Shown here piece by piece: positions 44,035 to 52,962 of a DNA stretch of 64,000 bases. Source of the DNA: Campylobacter concisus (lineage in GTDB: Bacteria; Campylobacterota; Campylobacteria; Campylobacterales; Campylobacteraceae); assembly GCF_003048405.1 (NCBI RefSeq), contig NZ_PIQS01000001.1, forward strand, positions 558,001-622,000, in the 5' to 3' direction. Positions within the stretch are counted from its first letter, which is position 1. Every line of letters begins with the position of its first letter. Under the pieces are notes generated by a model. That model was not told the DNA's origin and did no database searches. It saw only the letters and a program-made list of their open reading frames with translations. The position numbers and the translations under genes were made by a program.

Positions 44035-45068
44035 TATCTAAAAAGCTCGTAAAATTTGCTCTCGCCGTTTAGGTCGAATCGTAAAATTTGAGCTATCTCA
44101 TCGTCACTTAGATCGTAGTCGTAGAGCAGTTTGTAGCTCTTTTTCATCTCGTCTTTTAAATTTATATGCGCCTGCCCCGAAAATAGCACGCTAAACCAAG
44201 CCCAGCCCAGGTGCGATTCGCCCGTAGGAGGCTCCCACATATCGCCTCCAAGGGGCATTTTATAGACGGCTTTTTGCTTGACGGCCTTTACGTTTTTTAA
44301 AATTTTGTCATTAAAAAAGTCCCGCGGAGCTAGCTCATCAAAGTTGCTAAGCAAGATAACGTCTGGATTTTGAGCGAGAATTTCTTCTTTATTTAAAATT
44401 CTAAATCCCCCGAAATTCGCCGCATTTGCTCCGCCGCTTAGCTTGATCTCATAATCAAAATACGTCCCGCCGCCGGCTGCCTCGTAGCTTTTATCTCGGC
44501 CGAATATAAAAAGAACCTTCGGTTTTTTGCTAAGCCCTTTTACGAAATTTTCGATCCTAGCTCTTACCTCGGCTCTATTTTGCAAAATTTGCTCCGCCCT
44601 TTGCTCTTTTTCGTAAATTTTACCCAGCATACCAAACCAAAAAAGTGGGGCTTCCTCCGTGCCGCTTAAATTTACCAAAGCTACGTTTAGGCCTACTTTT
44701 CGCAGCGGTTCGATGATCTTTTCGCCTCTCATGCCCCACTGCACTACTAGATCCGGAGATAGTTTTAGTAGCTCCTCGATATTTGGAGTAAAATCCTCTC
44801 CTATACCGCCTGCTGGGATACTAGCTGCGCCCTTGATCATTTTTCCCAGCATTCCGCGCTCGATGTTTTTCTTGGCTACGGGATGGACGGAGGCTAGGCG
44901 AGATACGTTGTTTTCGACGCTAAGAGAAAACGAAGCTAGTGGCACCGGAAACAGCGCTACGCTCTTAACGGAGCGGTCGAAGCGAAGCTTATTGCCGTTT
45001 TGATCGGTAAATTCAAGCGCACCCAGCGTCGCTGCCAGTAGCAATAAAGCAGGTATGATTTTTCTCAA
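44034..45068 (-). CDS. Periplasmic iron-complex binding protein
   Basis: 344 residues with a signal peptide (MRKIIPALLLLAATLGALEF). The Peripla_BP_2 pattern is clear: NIEELLKLSPDLVVQWG, EEILAQNPDVILLSNFDE, and GDMWEPPTGESHLGWAWFSVLF. It delivers ligand to the permease. The C-terminal YDYDLSDDEIAQIL recalls the frameshifted protein at 51865 (HYELSDDEVNYIL), so the two are related. Confidence 0.86.
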   Translation of the reverse strand: MRKIIPALLLLAATLGALEFTDQNGNKLRFDRSVKSVALFPVPLASFSLSVENNVSRLASVHPVAKKNIERGMLGKMIKGAASIPAGGIGEDFTPNIEELLKLSPDLVVQWGMRGEKIIEPLRKVGLNVALVNLSGTEEAPLFWFGMLGKIYEKEQRAEQILQNRAEVRARIENFVKGLSKKPKVLFIFGRDKSYEAAGGGTYFDYEIKLSGGANAANFGGFRILNKEEILAQNPDVILLSNFDELAPRDFFNDKILKNVKAVKQKAVYKMPLGGDMWEPPTGESHLGWAWFSVLFSGQAHINLKDEMKKSYKLLYDYDLSDDEIAQILRFDLNGESKFYELFR

Positions 45069-45103
45069 ATTTGATCCTTAAATTTGTAAATTTTAGGGTT
45101 TTT

Positions 45104-45128
45104 GAGCGGGTCTGTTTAAAACCCGCTC
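45104..45128. other. Intra-operon hairpin between receptor and binding-protein genes
   Basis: GAGCGGGT pairs exactly with ACCCGCTC around a 9-nt loop. On the coding (minus) strand it is followed by AAAAA, not T, so it is unlikely to stop transcription of the operon fully. It may cap the receptor message and raise its level over the ABC genes. Confidence 0.45.
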
Positions 45129-45142
45129 GGCAAATTTAAATT

Positions 45143-47224
45143 TTAAAAGCTAGCCTTAAAGCCTAGTTTGAAATTTCTACCCGGATTTATTAGCGGGTTG
45201 CTAGCGCTTCTAGGTTGGCTGATTAGCTCGTAGCTTAGGCTTGGGGCGTATTCTTTGTCAAAGATATTTTCGACGCCGAAATTTAGGCTAAAATCTTTTA
45301 AGAAGCCTAGTTTGCCCAGACTCTTGCCAAAGTATAGGTTATGCACGAAATATCCCGCTCGTTCGCGCTCTACGCTATCATCTATACGCGTCTTTCTCGC
45401 CGCCCAGTCGCCGCTATACTCTATGTAAGAATTTGCCAAAAACTCCGGCGAATAAGAAACGGCCACGTGTCCGCTAAGCGGAGCGATCTCTGGAAGCGGT
45501 TTGCCGGTTTGTTTATTTTTGCCGCGCGTGTAGGCAAGGTTAGTTTTAAGCTCCAAATTTGACAAAATTTTATAAGCGAGGTCAAATTCCGCACCGCTTA
45601 TCTTGGCTCTATTTACGTTTTGCGACTGATAGTAGGTCACGCCGCCGCTTTGCCAGTTTCGCTCGACGATCAGGTCTTTATAATCTCCCGTGTAAAATAT
45701 CAAATTTGACCTAAGCGCCTTATCCGTATAGCGAAGTCCGGCCTCATAGGTGACGCCTTTTTCGATATTTAGATCAGGGTTTGGCAGATACGCCTCGCTG
45801 CCTGAAAACGTAAGTATTGGAGCAACCTCGCCGCTCATAGGAGCTCTAAACGAAGTAGAGAAATTTCCTACGAACTCAAACCCATGGGCGATAGGGTAAA
45901 TAAGCCCTAGTCCGTAGCTCGCTCTGCCGTCTTTTCTATCGTTGGCGTTTTCATATAGCGCCCTTACGGCGGGGCTCATCGAGCTATCCATATCAAATGA
46001 CGTTTTTATGCGGTCGTAGCGTAAATTTGCGCTCAAAATCGCGTCGTTACTAAATGCGTATTCAAGCAATCCAAACCCAGCGACGTCAAGCTGTTTGGTT
46101 CTTAGCCTGTTGCGTACGCTAGGGCCTTTGTTTACGCTTTGATACACGCTATCCCAGTCCTCGTAATAAAAATCCACGCCGTAGGTTTGGGTTAGGCTGT
46201 CGCCTATAAATTTACCGATAAATTTGCCGCCGTAGACCTTCGGGCCGTTTACGTAGTTATCGACTTGTCTAGGCGAAAACGAGCCGATGTAGGGCCTTAT
46301 ATTTAGGTGCGTATAAAGCTCTCTGTAATACAAGCTAGAATCTAATATAAATTTGTCGTTTATGTTGCCTTCGTAGTTTATCGCTACGTATTTTTCTCTA
46401 AGAGGCGCTTCTTTTATGTATTTTTGAAAGCCTTTTTTATTCGCCGTTCCCGGAGCGCCGACCGCCGTACCGACTACGCCGCGCTCGGACTCCGTATATC
46501 TGGTCACGAGCTCAAGTCTGTGAAAATCGGCAAAGCTATATCCGCCTTTAAAATCAAGGCTTCGGTAGTTATACCTTGTATTTGGGATTTTACCCGCAGG
46601 AGTGTCGTAGTCTTTGCCGTGTTTGTAGTTTAAGCCGAGCAATGCGTCAAACCCGTGTCCGACTACGCCGAGTTGTAAGCGATTTTGTACGCCTTTGTTC
46701 GCGCTTTGATATTGGGTGCTTAGATACATATCAGATAGCGCCCAGTCGCCGTGCACGTCTCCGCTAGCTCTTTTGGTGACTAAATTTACTATGCCGCCAA
46801 AGGCATCCGTGCCGTAAAGCGTGCTGGCGGGACCTCTTATTATCTCTATCCTTTCGATTTGATCGGGCGTAAATATCGAGTACTCAAACGCCGGCCTACC
46901 TCTAAATCTAAGTCCGTCTACAAACATAGGCACGCGGTAATCAGACGAACTAAAACCTCGCACGTTTACGGTGCCCGAGTCCATGCCTTCGTTTACGATT
47001 GAAACTCCCGGCGCCTCGCTGATTAGCTCCGGTACGCTTTTGCCAAGCTTTCTTTCTATCGTCTCTTTATCTACTACCGAGACACTTTTGCTTATCTCGT
47101 CTACGCTTTGAGATGATCTTTGCGCCGTGACGGTTACGCCTTCTAGCGATTTTAGCTCTACTTCGTTTTGCGCGGCGGCCAAAACGCCGACCAAAGCGAG
47201 GCTAAGCGCGATTTTTCTTTGCAT
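45143..47224 (-). CDS. TonB-dependent outer-membrane receptor, probably heme/iron
   Basis: 693 residues: a signal peptide (ends VLAAAQ), a TonB-box-like GVTVTA, a plug (ELISEAPGVSIVNEG, VDGLRFRGRPAFEY, IERIEIIRGPASTLYGTDAFGG) and a 22-strand-type barrel ending in phenylalanine (KLGFKASF). FRAP and PNPDL near residues 460-485 recall the FRAP/NPNL box of heme receptors, but the histidine usually found between them is missing, leaving the ligand open. It is the first gene of the GC-rich uptake operon. Expression is probably repressed by Fur (see 47266). Confidence 0.85.
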   Translation of the reverse strand: MQRKIALSLALVGVLAAAQNEVELKSLEGVTVTAQRSSQSVDEISKSVSVVDKETIERKLGKSVPELISEAPGVSIVNEGMDSGTVNVRGFSSSDYRVPMFVDGLRFRGRPAFEYSIFTPDQIERIEIIRGPASTLYGTDAFGGIVNLVTKRASGDVHGDWALSDMYLSTQYQSANKGVQNRLQLGVVGHGFDALLGLNYKHGKDYDTPAGKIPNTRYNYRSLDFKGGYSFADFHRLELVTRYTESERGVVGTAVGAPGTANKKGFQKYIKEAPLREKYVAINYEGNINDKFILDSSLYYRELYTHLNIRPYIGSFSPRQVDNYVNGPKVYGGKFIGKFIGDSLTQTYGVDFYYEDWDSVYQSVNKGPSVRNRLRTKQLDVAGFGLLEYAFSNDAILSANLRYDRIKTSFDMDSSMSPAVRALYENANDRKDGRASYGLGLIYPIAHGFEFVGNFSTSFRAPMSGEVAPILTFSGSEAYLPNPDLNIEKGVTYEAGLRYTDKALRSNLIFYTGDYKDLIVERNWQSGGVTYYQSQNVNRAKISGAEFDLAYKILSNLELKTNLAYTRGKNKQTGKPLPEIAPLSGHVAVSYSPEFLANSYIEYSGDWAARKTRIDDSVERERAGYFVHNLYFGKSLGKLGFLKDFSLNFGVENIFDKEYAPSLSYELISQPRSASNPLINPGRNFKLGFKASF

Positions 47225-47265
47225 TTAAACTCCTTTTAAAATATTTGAGTAATTATATAGAAATA

Positions 47266-47284
47266 TATAATGATTTTCAATATG
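47266..47284 (-). promoter_or_regulatory. Candidate Fur box upstream of TonB receptor
   Basis: TATAATGATTTTCAATAT, about 45 bp upstream of the receptor start, resembles the AATGATAATCATT core of Fur sites. A second AATGATATTATA follows at about 47291. AT-rich background makes chance matches likely, so this is a candidate only. Confidence 0.4.
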
Positions 47285-47399
47285 TATAAAAATGATATTA
47301 TATTTTAAAAAGCCATAATTGCTACATTTATGCTATATATCAAGGCACTAAAATATACATGTTGACTGGTGTAATATTTATGATATGTGCTAAATAGTA

Positions 47400-47406
47400 C
47401 CCCCCC
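47400..47406. repeat. Run of seven C, upstream of adhesin B operator
   Basis: Seven consecutive C at the edge of the 586-bp repeat copy B. The identity with copy A starts at the last base of the run. Confidence 0.6.
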
Positions 47407-47991
47407 ATTGTACCCCAGTACAATAGACAAGCCCTTCTAAAATTTATATAATTCATTCAAAATTTCAAATACTATAAACAATAAGGAGAACATGATGGCT
47501 AAAGAAGCCGGAGTAGTTAAAAGTATAAACGGAGGAATAGCAAGAGCACTTAATGACTTAACAGGAGAGGTAAGACAATTAAGTGTAGGAGATATTGTAT
47601 ACCAAGGTGAAAAGATAGTTACAGAGGGTTCTAACTCTAAAGTAACAATAACTCAAACTGATGGTAAAGATATAACTTTAATAGGTAAAGATACTCTAAC
47701 TCTAGACCAAGACTCTAATAATAACGAAACAGTAGCTGATATCTCAGCTTTACAACAAGCCATCTTAAAAGGAACAGATCTTAATGCTCTAGAAGAAACT
47801 GCTGCAGGTGGTCCACAAGCAGGTGGTAATGGTGGAGATGGCGTAAGCTTATCTTCTACTAGCTTTGCAGAAGGAGGCCACATTAGTAACATCAATGCTA
47901 ATGTAGGAAGCATAGATGCTTTATCTCTAGCAGCAGGTGGAGATAATAGCTTTGGTGTAAGTGGAGGAAGTGCTGTTGGGGCTGGAGCTGG
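47406..47991. repeat. 586-bp direct repeat, copy B
   Basis: Matches 37882-38467 in the same orientation. The two copies flank adhesin A's passenger and the iron uptake operon. Confidence 0.85.
47408..47423. promoter_or_regulatory. Palindromic operator of adhesin gene B
   Basis: TTGTAC-CCCA-GTACAA, identical to the site upstream of adhesin A and at the same distance from the start. Confidence 0.7.
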
Positions 47992-50900
47992 TGCTGGAGC
48001 TGGGGCAACTACACCTAAAATTGGTATAAATATAAGCTCTGCTGGCTCTAACGAAGGTGGAGTTATGACTTACGACCTATCTTTACCTACTGCATTAACG
48101 GCTAGACCTACTACGTTAAATTTAAATTTTAGCGGCGGAGTAGCCGGGGTAGATTACGACGCAAACTCTGTAGAGTATTCTATCGACGGCGGCAATACTT
48201 GGACGCGCGGCACTACCGTAAATCTTGCCGACGCAAATCAAATCAATAACGTCAAAGTAAGAGTAACTACTATAGATAACTACGGACACAATGGCGTAGA
48301 TATAGCTACTAATCCTACGGCTCAAAGCGCCAATCAAAACCAAGGCGAACAAGACGGAAGCAAGTATTCTAATCTAAACGGAGTAGAGTACGGCGTGTAT
48401 AAAAGAAATTTAACCCTAAACGTAACTACCGATAACGACGAGATTATTAACTCTCAAGCTAACGGCAAAATTACCGATAACGACGATTACGTAAATATTA
48501 ACGAGGGGCTAAGCGAAGCGGTATTTACGGGCGACGGCGACGATACCGTAAATATGAGCGGAGCGTTTAGCGATGTAAATTCGTATGTTAGCACAGAAGA
48601 CGGCGATGACGTTATCAACGTAAAATCAGGCTCCGTGTTGAATTACGGAAACGCTCAAATAGATGCCGGTGACGGTAACGACACGATCAATCTTAATCAA
48701 GGCTCATTTGTAGGGATTAGCGGTAGCTCCGGCACTAGAATATACGGCGGAGACGGCGACGATACCTTTAACATGGACGGAGAGATCAAGGGCGGACTTG
48801 TTTACGGCGATGACGGCGATGATACGTTTAACGTAGGTTCGACCGGAGTTCTTAAGGACGGCGCGACTATTTACGCTGGCGAAGGTAAAGATACTATAAA
48901 TTTCGACGGAACGGCTGAAAACGGAGCGAAAATCGAAGGTAACGGAGGATACGACACTATAAACATTAAATCCGGTGCGGTAATAGATAATTCATCGGTA
49001 TACGGCGACAACGAAAATGAAGACTTTATTTTTGACGAAGGTAGCGAAATAAATATCGACGGAACGGTTAGAAATAACTCTAACGTATACGGCGGCGCGA
49101 GAGTAGATACCGTAAACATAAACGGAACGGTAGAGAACTCGTCGATGATAAATACTCGCAGCGGCGACGACAAGGTAAACATAAATGCTGGAGCGGAAAT
49201 AAAAAATAGCAATATAAATACCGGCGAGGGAGGCGACGTAGTCAATATCAAGGGCAAGCTAGGCGATAGTGCGATGATAGATACCGAAGACGGCGACGAT
49301 ATCGTAAATTTTGCCGGAGAAACGAGTGGATATGCCACAATAAATACCGGACTCGGAAAAGATACGTTTAATATCGAAAGCGGAGCAACTTTTAGCAAAT
49401 CTCTTAGAGTAGACACCGGCGAGGACGATGATACGATTAATATTAAAAACGGTGCAAATTTATCTTGGGGAAGTATAAAAACTGGAGCCGGAAACGATAC
49501 CGTAAATATAGACGGCAATATGATCGGTACTCCAAATCATTTTAATGAGATAAGTACTGGAAGTGGCGATGATATGATAAATATAAACGGGCACGTATCC
49601 GGAGAATCAAGAATAAAAGCCGGCGAGGGTAACAATACCGTATACGTTAGAGGAACCGTCGACGGCAAAGCTAGAATAGAAGCGGGCGATGTCGATAATG
49701 ACGATAAACACAGCGAACTTCATATAGAGAGCGGAGCTACGTTAAGCGGAGGTAGTAGCGTAAGTATGGGCGGCGGTAACGATACTATTTATATTAAGAA
49801 AGGCTCAAGCGTAACTAGTGCCACTATATCTGCCGGAAACGGAAATGATACCGCATATATAAATGAAAATCTAGATACGGTTAATATAAAGATGGGTAAT
49901 GGCGAAGATACGATAAATTTCAAAAAAGGGATAACTATAGAAAAAAGTTTAATAGATTTCGGCGAGGGTAACGATAAAATCGATATCGACGGCATTACCT
50001 TTACTAATGGCGCGGAACTACGCGCCGGCGTATCTGATCAACCTGCTTGGTATAGCGACGATGACGACGATATTATAAACATTACAAATTCTAAATTTGA
50101 ACAAAATAGTAAAATAGACGCCAAAATCGGAGACGACAGGATAAATATCGGTACCGGAGCGATAATAGACAACTCAAACGTTATAGCCGGATACGGTAGC
50201 GATACTATAAATATTAATGCGGGTTCTAAGGTAATAAACGGTAGTAAGATTTATTCCGGACTAGATAATAAAGACGGCGATAGAAGAGACTTAGATACCA
50301 TAAATATTAACGGCGGCGAGATTATGGACTCTGAAATTCATACATCTCATAGCAAAACGACGACTAATATAAATGACGGAATTCTTACGAATGCGAAAAT
50401 TTTAGGCGCTTACGGAGAAGACAAGATAAACATAAACGGGGGTGTAATTAAAAATTCAGAAATAACCGGCGGCGACGGAGACGATAAAATAAATATAAAC
50501 GGCGGAAATTTTACCGAAACTAAGATAAGTACTGGAAACGGGAAGTATATGGGCAATGGGGATGTCGTAAATATCGCCGGAGGTACGTTTAGTAAAACTA
50601 CCGTAGAATTACAAGGAACAAAAAATACCGTAAATATAAATTCCGGAGCGGTATTCGGCGATCAATCGGACGCTATAGTCAATAGGCAATATCAAACCAA
50701 GATAGTAAACTACGATGGCGAAGATCACGTAAACGTAAATGCCGGAGCTATCGTTAAAAACGCGACATTTGATCTTAACGGAGGTAGCGATACTATAACC
50801 GTAGCATCGGGCGCTACCGTAGAACATTCTCAGCTTATAACCGGAGACGACGTCGATACACTAAATATAAACGGTACCGTTAGCGGAGACACGCATGTGG

Positions 50901-51637
50901 ATTTAGGATACGGCGCGGATACCTTAAATATAGGAAATGGCGGAGTAGTATCAGCTTCCGATATCCATATGGACGACGGTGGTCAAGGATACAACGATAC
51001 CATAAATATCGCAAATAATGTCACCCTTCAAGACTGGGCGGATATCAAAGGCGGCGGTGGAGTCGATACTATTACTGCGGGCGACAACCTAAAGCTTATT
51101 AATGGCGCGGGTATACACGGCGACTGGGGAAATAACGGAAGCGCGGAAAATAAAGTCGGAGACGGAAATGATATCATCACGATAGGTAATAATTTAACTA
51201 TGAGCGGCGGCTCTATAATAAGCGGTGGCGGCGGTAACGACATTATCTCTATCGGTAAAAATGCAAGTATAGACGGTAGCTCTACTATCGACGGCGGAGC
51301 CGGATATGATACATTAAAAGTTGCTGACAATAGCATAGACTTTAGCCATGTTAAAAATATCGAAAAACTAGATATAACAGATGTTAATAAAACTTCGGCC
51401 GATACCAATGTCGTAACACTATCAGCTAAAGATGTTTTAGATATGACTGATAATAATAATAAGCTAAGAATAGATGGCGATGGTAACGATAAGGTAGATA
51501 TAGATAGTAGCTTTACTCAGAAAGCCGATTTAATCGAAAATGGAATAACCTATCACCGATATGAGGCTACTTATACCGATGTTAATGGAAATCACACCGT
51601 AACTTTAGAAATTAAAGACCAAGTACAAGTATTTTAA
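47495..51637 (+). CDS. LapA-like type I secreted adhesin B with retention module
   Basis: About 1380 residues with the same N-terminal retention module and TAAG site as adhesin A (the first 155 residues are identical). Then comes an extra domain of about 150 residues that A lacks (TLNLNFSGGVAGVDYD, VEYSIDGGNTWT), resembling a Calx-beta or Ig-like adhesin domain. The passenger is repetitive, with units of about 25-30 residues containing GxGDDxxNI and INxGAxI. The C-terminal secretion region (IGKNASIDGSSTIDGGAG, LSAKDVLDMTDNNNKLRIDG) is shared with A. The passenger uses more GC-rich codons than the 5' cassette. Confidence 0.8.
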   Translation: MAKEAGVVKSINGGIARALNDLTGEVRQLSVGDIVYQGEKIVTEGSNSKVTITQTDGKDITLIGKDTLTLDQDSNNNETVADISALQQAILKGTDLNALEETAAGGPQAGGNGGDGVSLSSTSFAEGGHISNINANVGSIDALSLAAGGDNSFGVSGGSAVGAGAGAGAGATTPKIGINISSAGSNEGGVMTYDLSLPTALTARPTTLNLNFSGGVAGVDYDANSVEYSIDGGNTWTRGTTVNLADANQINNVKVRVTTIDNYGHNGVDIATNPTAQSANQNQGEQDGSKYSNLNGVEYGVYKRNLTLNVTTDNDEIINSQANGKITDNDDYVNINEGLSEAVFTGDGDDTVNMSGAFSDVNSYVSTEDGDDVINVKSGSVLNYGNAQIDAGDGNDTINLNQGSFVGISGSSGTRIYGGDGDDTFNMDGEIKGGLVYGDDGDDTFNVGSTGVLKDGATIYAGEGKDTINFDGTAENGAKIEGNGGYDTINIKSGAVIDNSSVYGDNENEDFIFDEGSEINIDGTVRNNSNVYGGARVDTVNINGTVENSSMINTRSGDDKVNINAGAEIKNSNINTGEGGDVVNIKGKLGDSAMIDTEDGDDIVNFAGETSGYATINTGLGKDTFNIESGATFSKSLRVDTGEDDDTINIKNGANLSWGSIKTGAGNDTVNIDGNMIGTPNHFNEISTGSGDDMININGHVSGESRIKAGEGNNTVYVRGTVDGKARIEAGDVDNDDKHSELHIESGATLSGGSSVSMGGGNDTIYIKKGSSVTSATISAGNGNDTAYINENLDTVNIKMGNGEDTINFKKGITIEKSLIDFGEGNDKIDIDGITFTNGAELRAGVSDQPAWYSDDDDDIINITNSKFEQNSKIDAKIGDDRINIGTGAIIDNSNVIAGYGSDTININAGSKVINGSKIYSGLDNKDGDRRDLDTININGGEIMDSEIHTSHSKTTTNINDGILTNAKILGAYGEDKININGGVIKNSEITGGDGDDKININGGNFTETKISTGNGKYMGNGDVVNIAGGTFSKTTVELQGTKNTVNINSGAVFGDQSDAIVNRQYQTKIVNYDGEDHVNVNAGAIVKNATFDLNGGSDTITVASGATVEHSQLITGDDVDTLNINGTVSGDTHVDLGYGADTLNIGNGGVVSASDIHMDDGGQGYNDTINIANNVTLQDWADIKGGGGVDTITAGDNLKLINGAGIHGDWGNNGSAENKVGDGNDIITIGNNLTMSGGSIISGGGGNDIISIGKNASIDGSSTIDGGAGYDTLKVADNSIDFSHVKNIEKLDITDVNKTSADTNVVTLSAKDVLDMTDNNNKLRIDGDGNDKVDIDSSFTQKADLIENGITYHRYEATYTDVNGNHTVTLEIKDQVQVF

Positions 51638-51656
51638 AATTTAACTAACTACTTTA

Positions 51657-51682
51657 ATCCCAAAGGAAAATTCCTTTGGGAT
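51657..51682 (+). terminator. Terminator of adhesin gene B
   Basis: ATCCCAAAGGAA pairs with TTCCTTTGGGAT around two bases, followed by ATTTTTAT. One base longer in the loop than the hairpin after adhesin A. Confidence 0.8.
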
Positions 51683-51864
51683 ATTTTTATATCATTAAAT
51701 TCCTCATAATTTTTTATCTTTTTAATTAGCAACCAAATCCACAAATTTTTAGTTATTTAAGTGGTTGGTATATATAAATTAGTAAGTCTGGATGATAAAC
51801 AAAGGCTGAAAATGGATTAAAATTTGGCGGTAAATGTAGATAAATTTACTGCCGCAAGGATAAA

Positions 51865-52821
51865 TTATTTTCCAGTTGGGTCTAAGCCATTTAAGATGTA
51901 ATTTACTTCATCATCGCTTAGCTCATAGTGTAAAAATTCTTTATAAAATTTCTTTGTTTCAGCTGCTATATCTATATCTTTAAAAATTTCAGGATGTAAT
52001 ATCTTAGCCGCCCACAAAATTTGCAAAACACCCTCGGTACCATATCTATCCCAGCTAAAAACGCCGGTAGGATTTACGTAAACTTTTTTATTTTTCACAG
52101 CATTAGTGCCTGCGTAGATAGGATTTTCATATATTTTTTGTATGGCTTCAGGTGACTTGGCTCTGCCTATGATGATAACATCTGGATTTATATTTGGGAT
52201 CTCTTCTGCGTTTAGTTCAAGCATATTTCTGGCTTTTTGCACTGCATTTATGCCACCTGCGACGGTAATCCACTCATCGATTATTGTATTTGAGCCATCT
52301 ACTTTGAATAAATTTTTTACCCTCTGCTATGTGAAGCACTTTTGGCCTCTCATTTTGAGCTATCTTTGGAGCATCGCCTCCTATGGCATCAGCCATGATA
52401 GTTACGCTCTTTTTCATGTCGGCATGGTTTGTAAATGACGGATAAAGGACGTTAAAGCCATTTTTTGTTAGCTCCTCTTTGTTCTTTTTGTCTGCGGCTA
52501 TGACTACATCAGGACTTAGCTTGACTAGCTCTTCTACTTGCAGGCTCTTGCCGCTTACACAATTTGGAATGCTTGAAATTCTAGGGTATATATATGCAAA
52601 CCATTTGTTGTTTTTTATGAGATCGGTTGTTGCGACTATTTTGTCAGCACCACCTAGCATTAATACGATTTGATTGTTCGCATACCAAAGCGTAGCGATT
52701 TTTCTACTTTTGCGGGAATTTTTACGACGTTGCCAGTGATATCTTTGACATCTCTAAACTCAGCCGCATTTATACTAAAAGCAGCCATTAACGCTACTAA
52801 GGCAGTAAAAATTTTTCTCAT
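51865..52821 (-). pseudogene. Frameshifted periplasmic metal/iron-complex binding protein
   Basis: Three frames together spell a Peripla_BP_2-type protein of about 318 residues. Part 1 starts at 52821 behind AGGAAGAAA with a signal peptide (MRKIFTALVALMAAFSINAA). One missing A in a poly-A run near 52705 throws it out of frame; part 2 continues LMLGGADKIVATTDL. One extra A near 52315 shifts it again, and part 3 ends HYELSDDEVNYILNGLDPTGK. The two shifts cancel, so both are in homopolymers and the rest of the sequence is well preserved. It is either recently decayed, variable, or contains sequencing errors. No permease or ATPase is adjacent. Confidence 0.8.
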
Positions 52822-52909
52822 TTTCTTCCTTTTTATGAAATATATATTTTTATAGTTTAAGAATTTTATCGGATATAAGAATGGCTAAATTTTTAAAATT
52901 TATAAGAAA

Positions 52910-52942
52910 GATTTCCCTCTCCATACAAGATGGAGGGGAAAA
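52910..52942 (-). terminator. Hairpin after AssT gene
   Basis: CCCTCCAT pairs with ATGGAG(A)GGG around a short loop, followed on the minus strand by AAATCTTTCTT. It lies 21 bp beyond the AssT stop. Confidence 0.5.
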
Positions 52943-52962
52943 TTAATCAAGAAGTAAATTGC

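Noticed and set aside
47400..47406. Seven-C run as a phase-variable promoter tract
   Set aside because: Seven bases is short for Campylobacter slippage tracts and the run lies upstream of the operator, so I list it only as a repeat.
37968..51637. CRISPR array or DNA minisatellite in the repetitive adhesin genes
   Set aside because: Repeats are degenerate at DNA level, lie within continuous coding frames and vary in length; there are no regular spacers.
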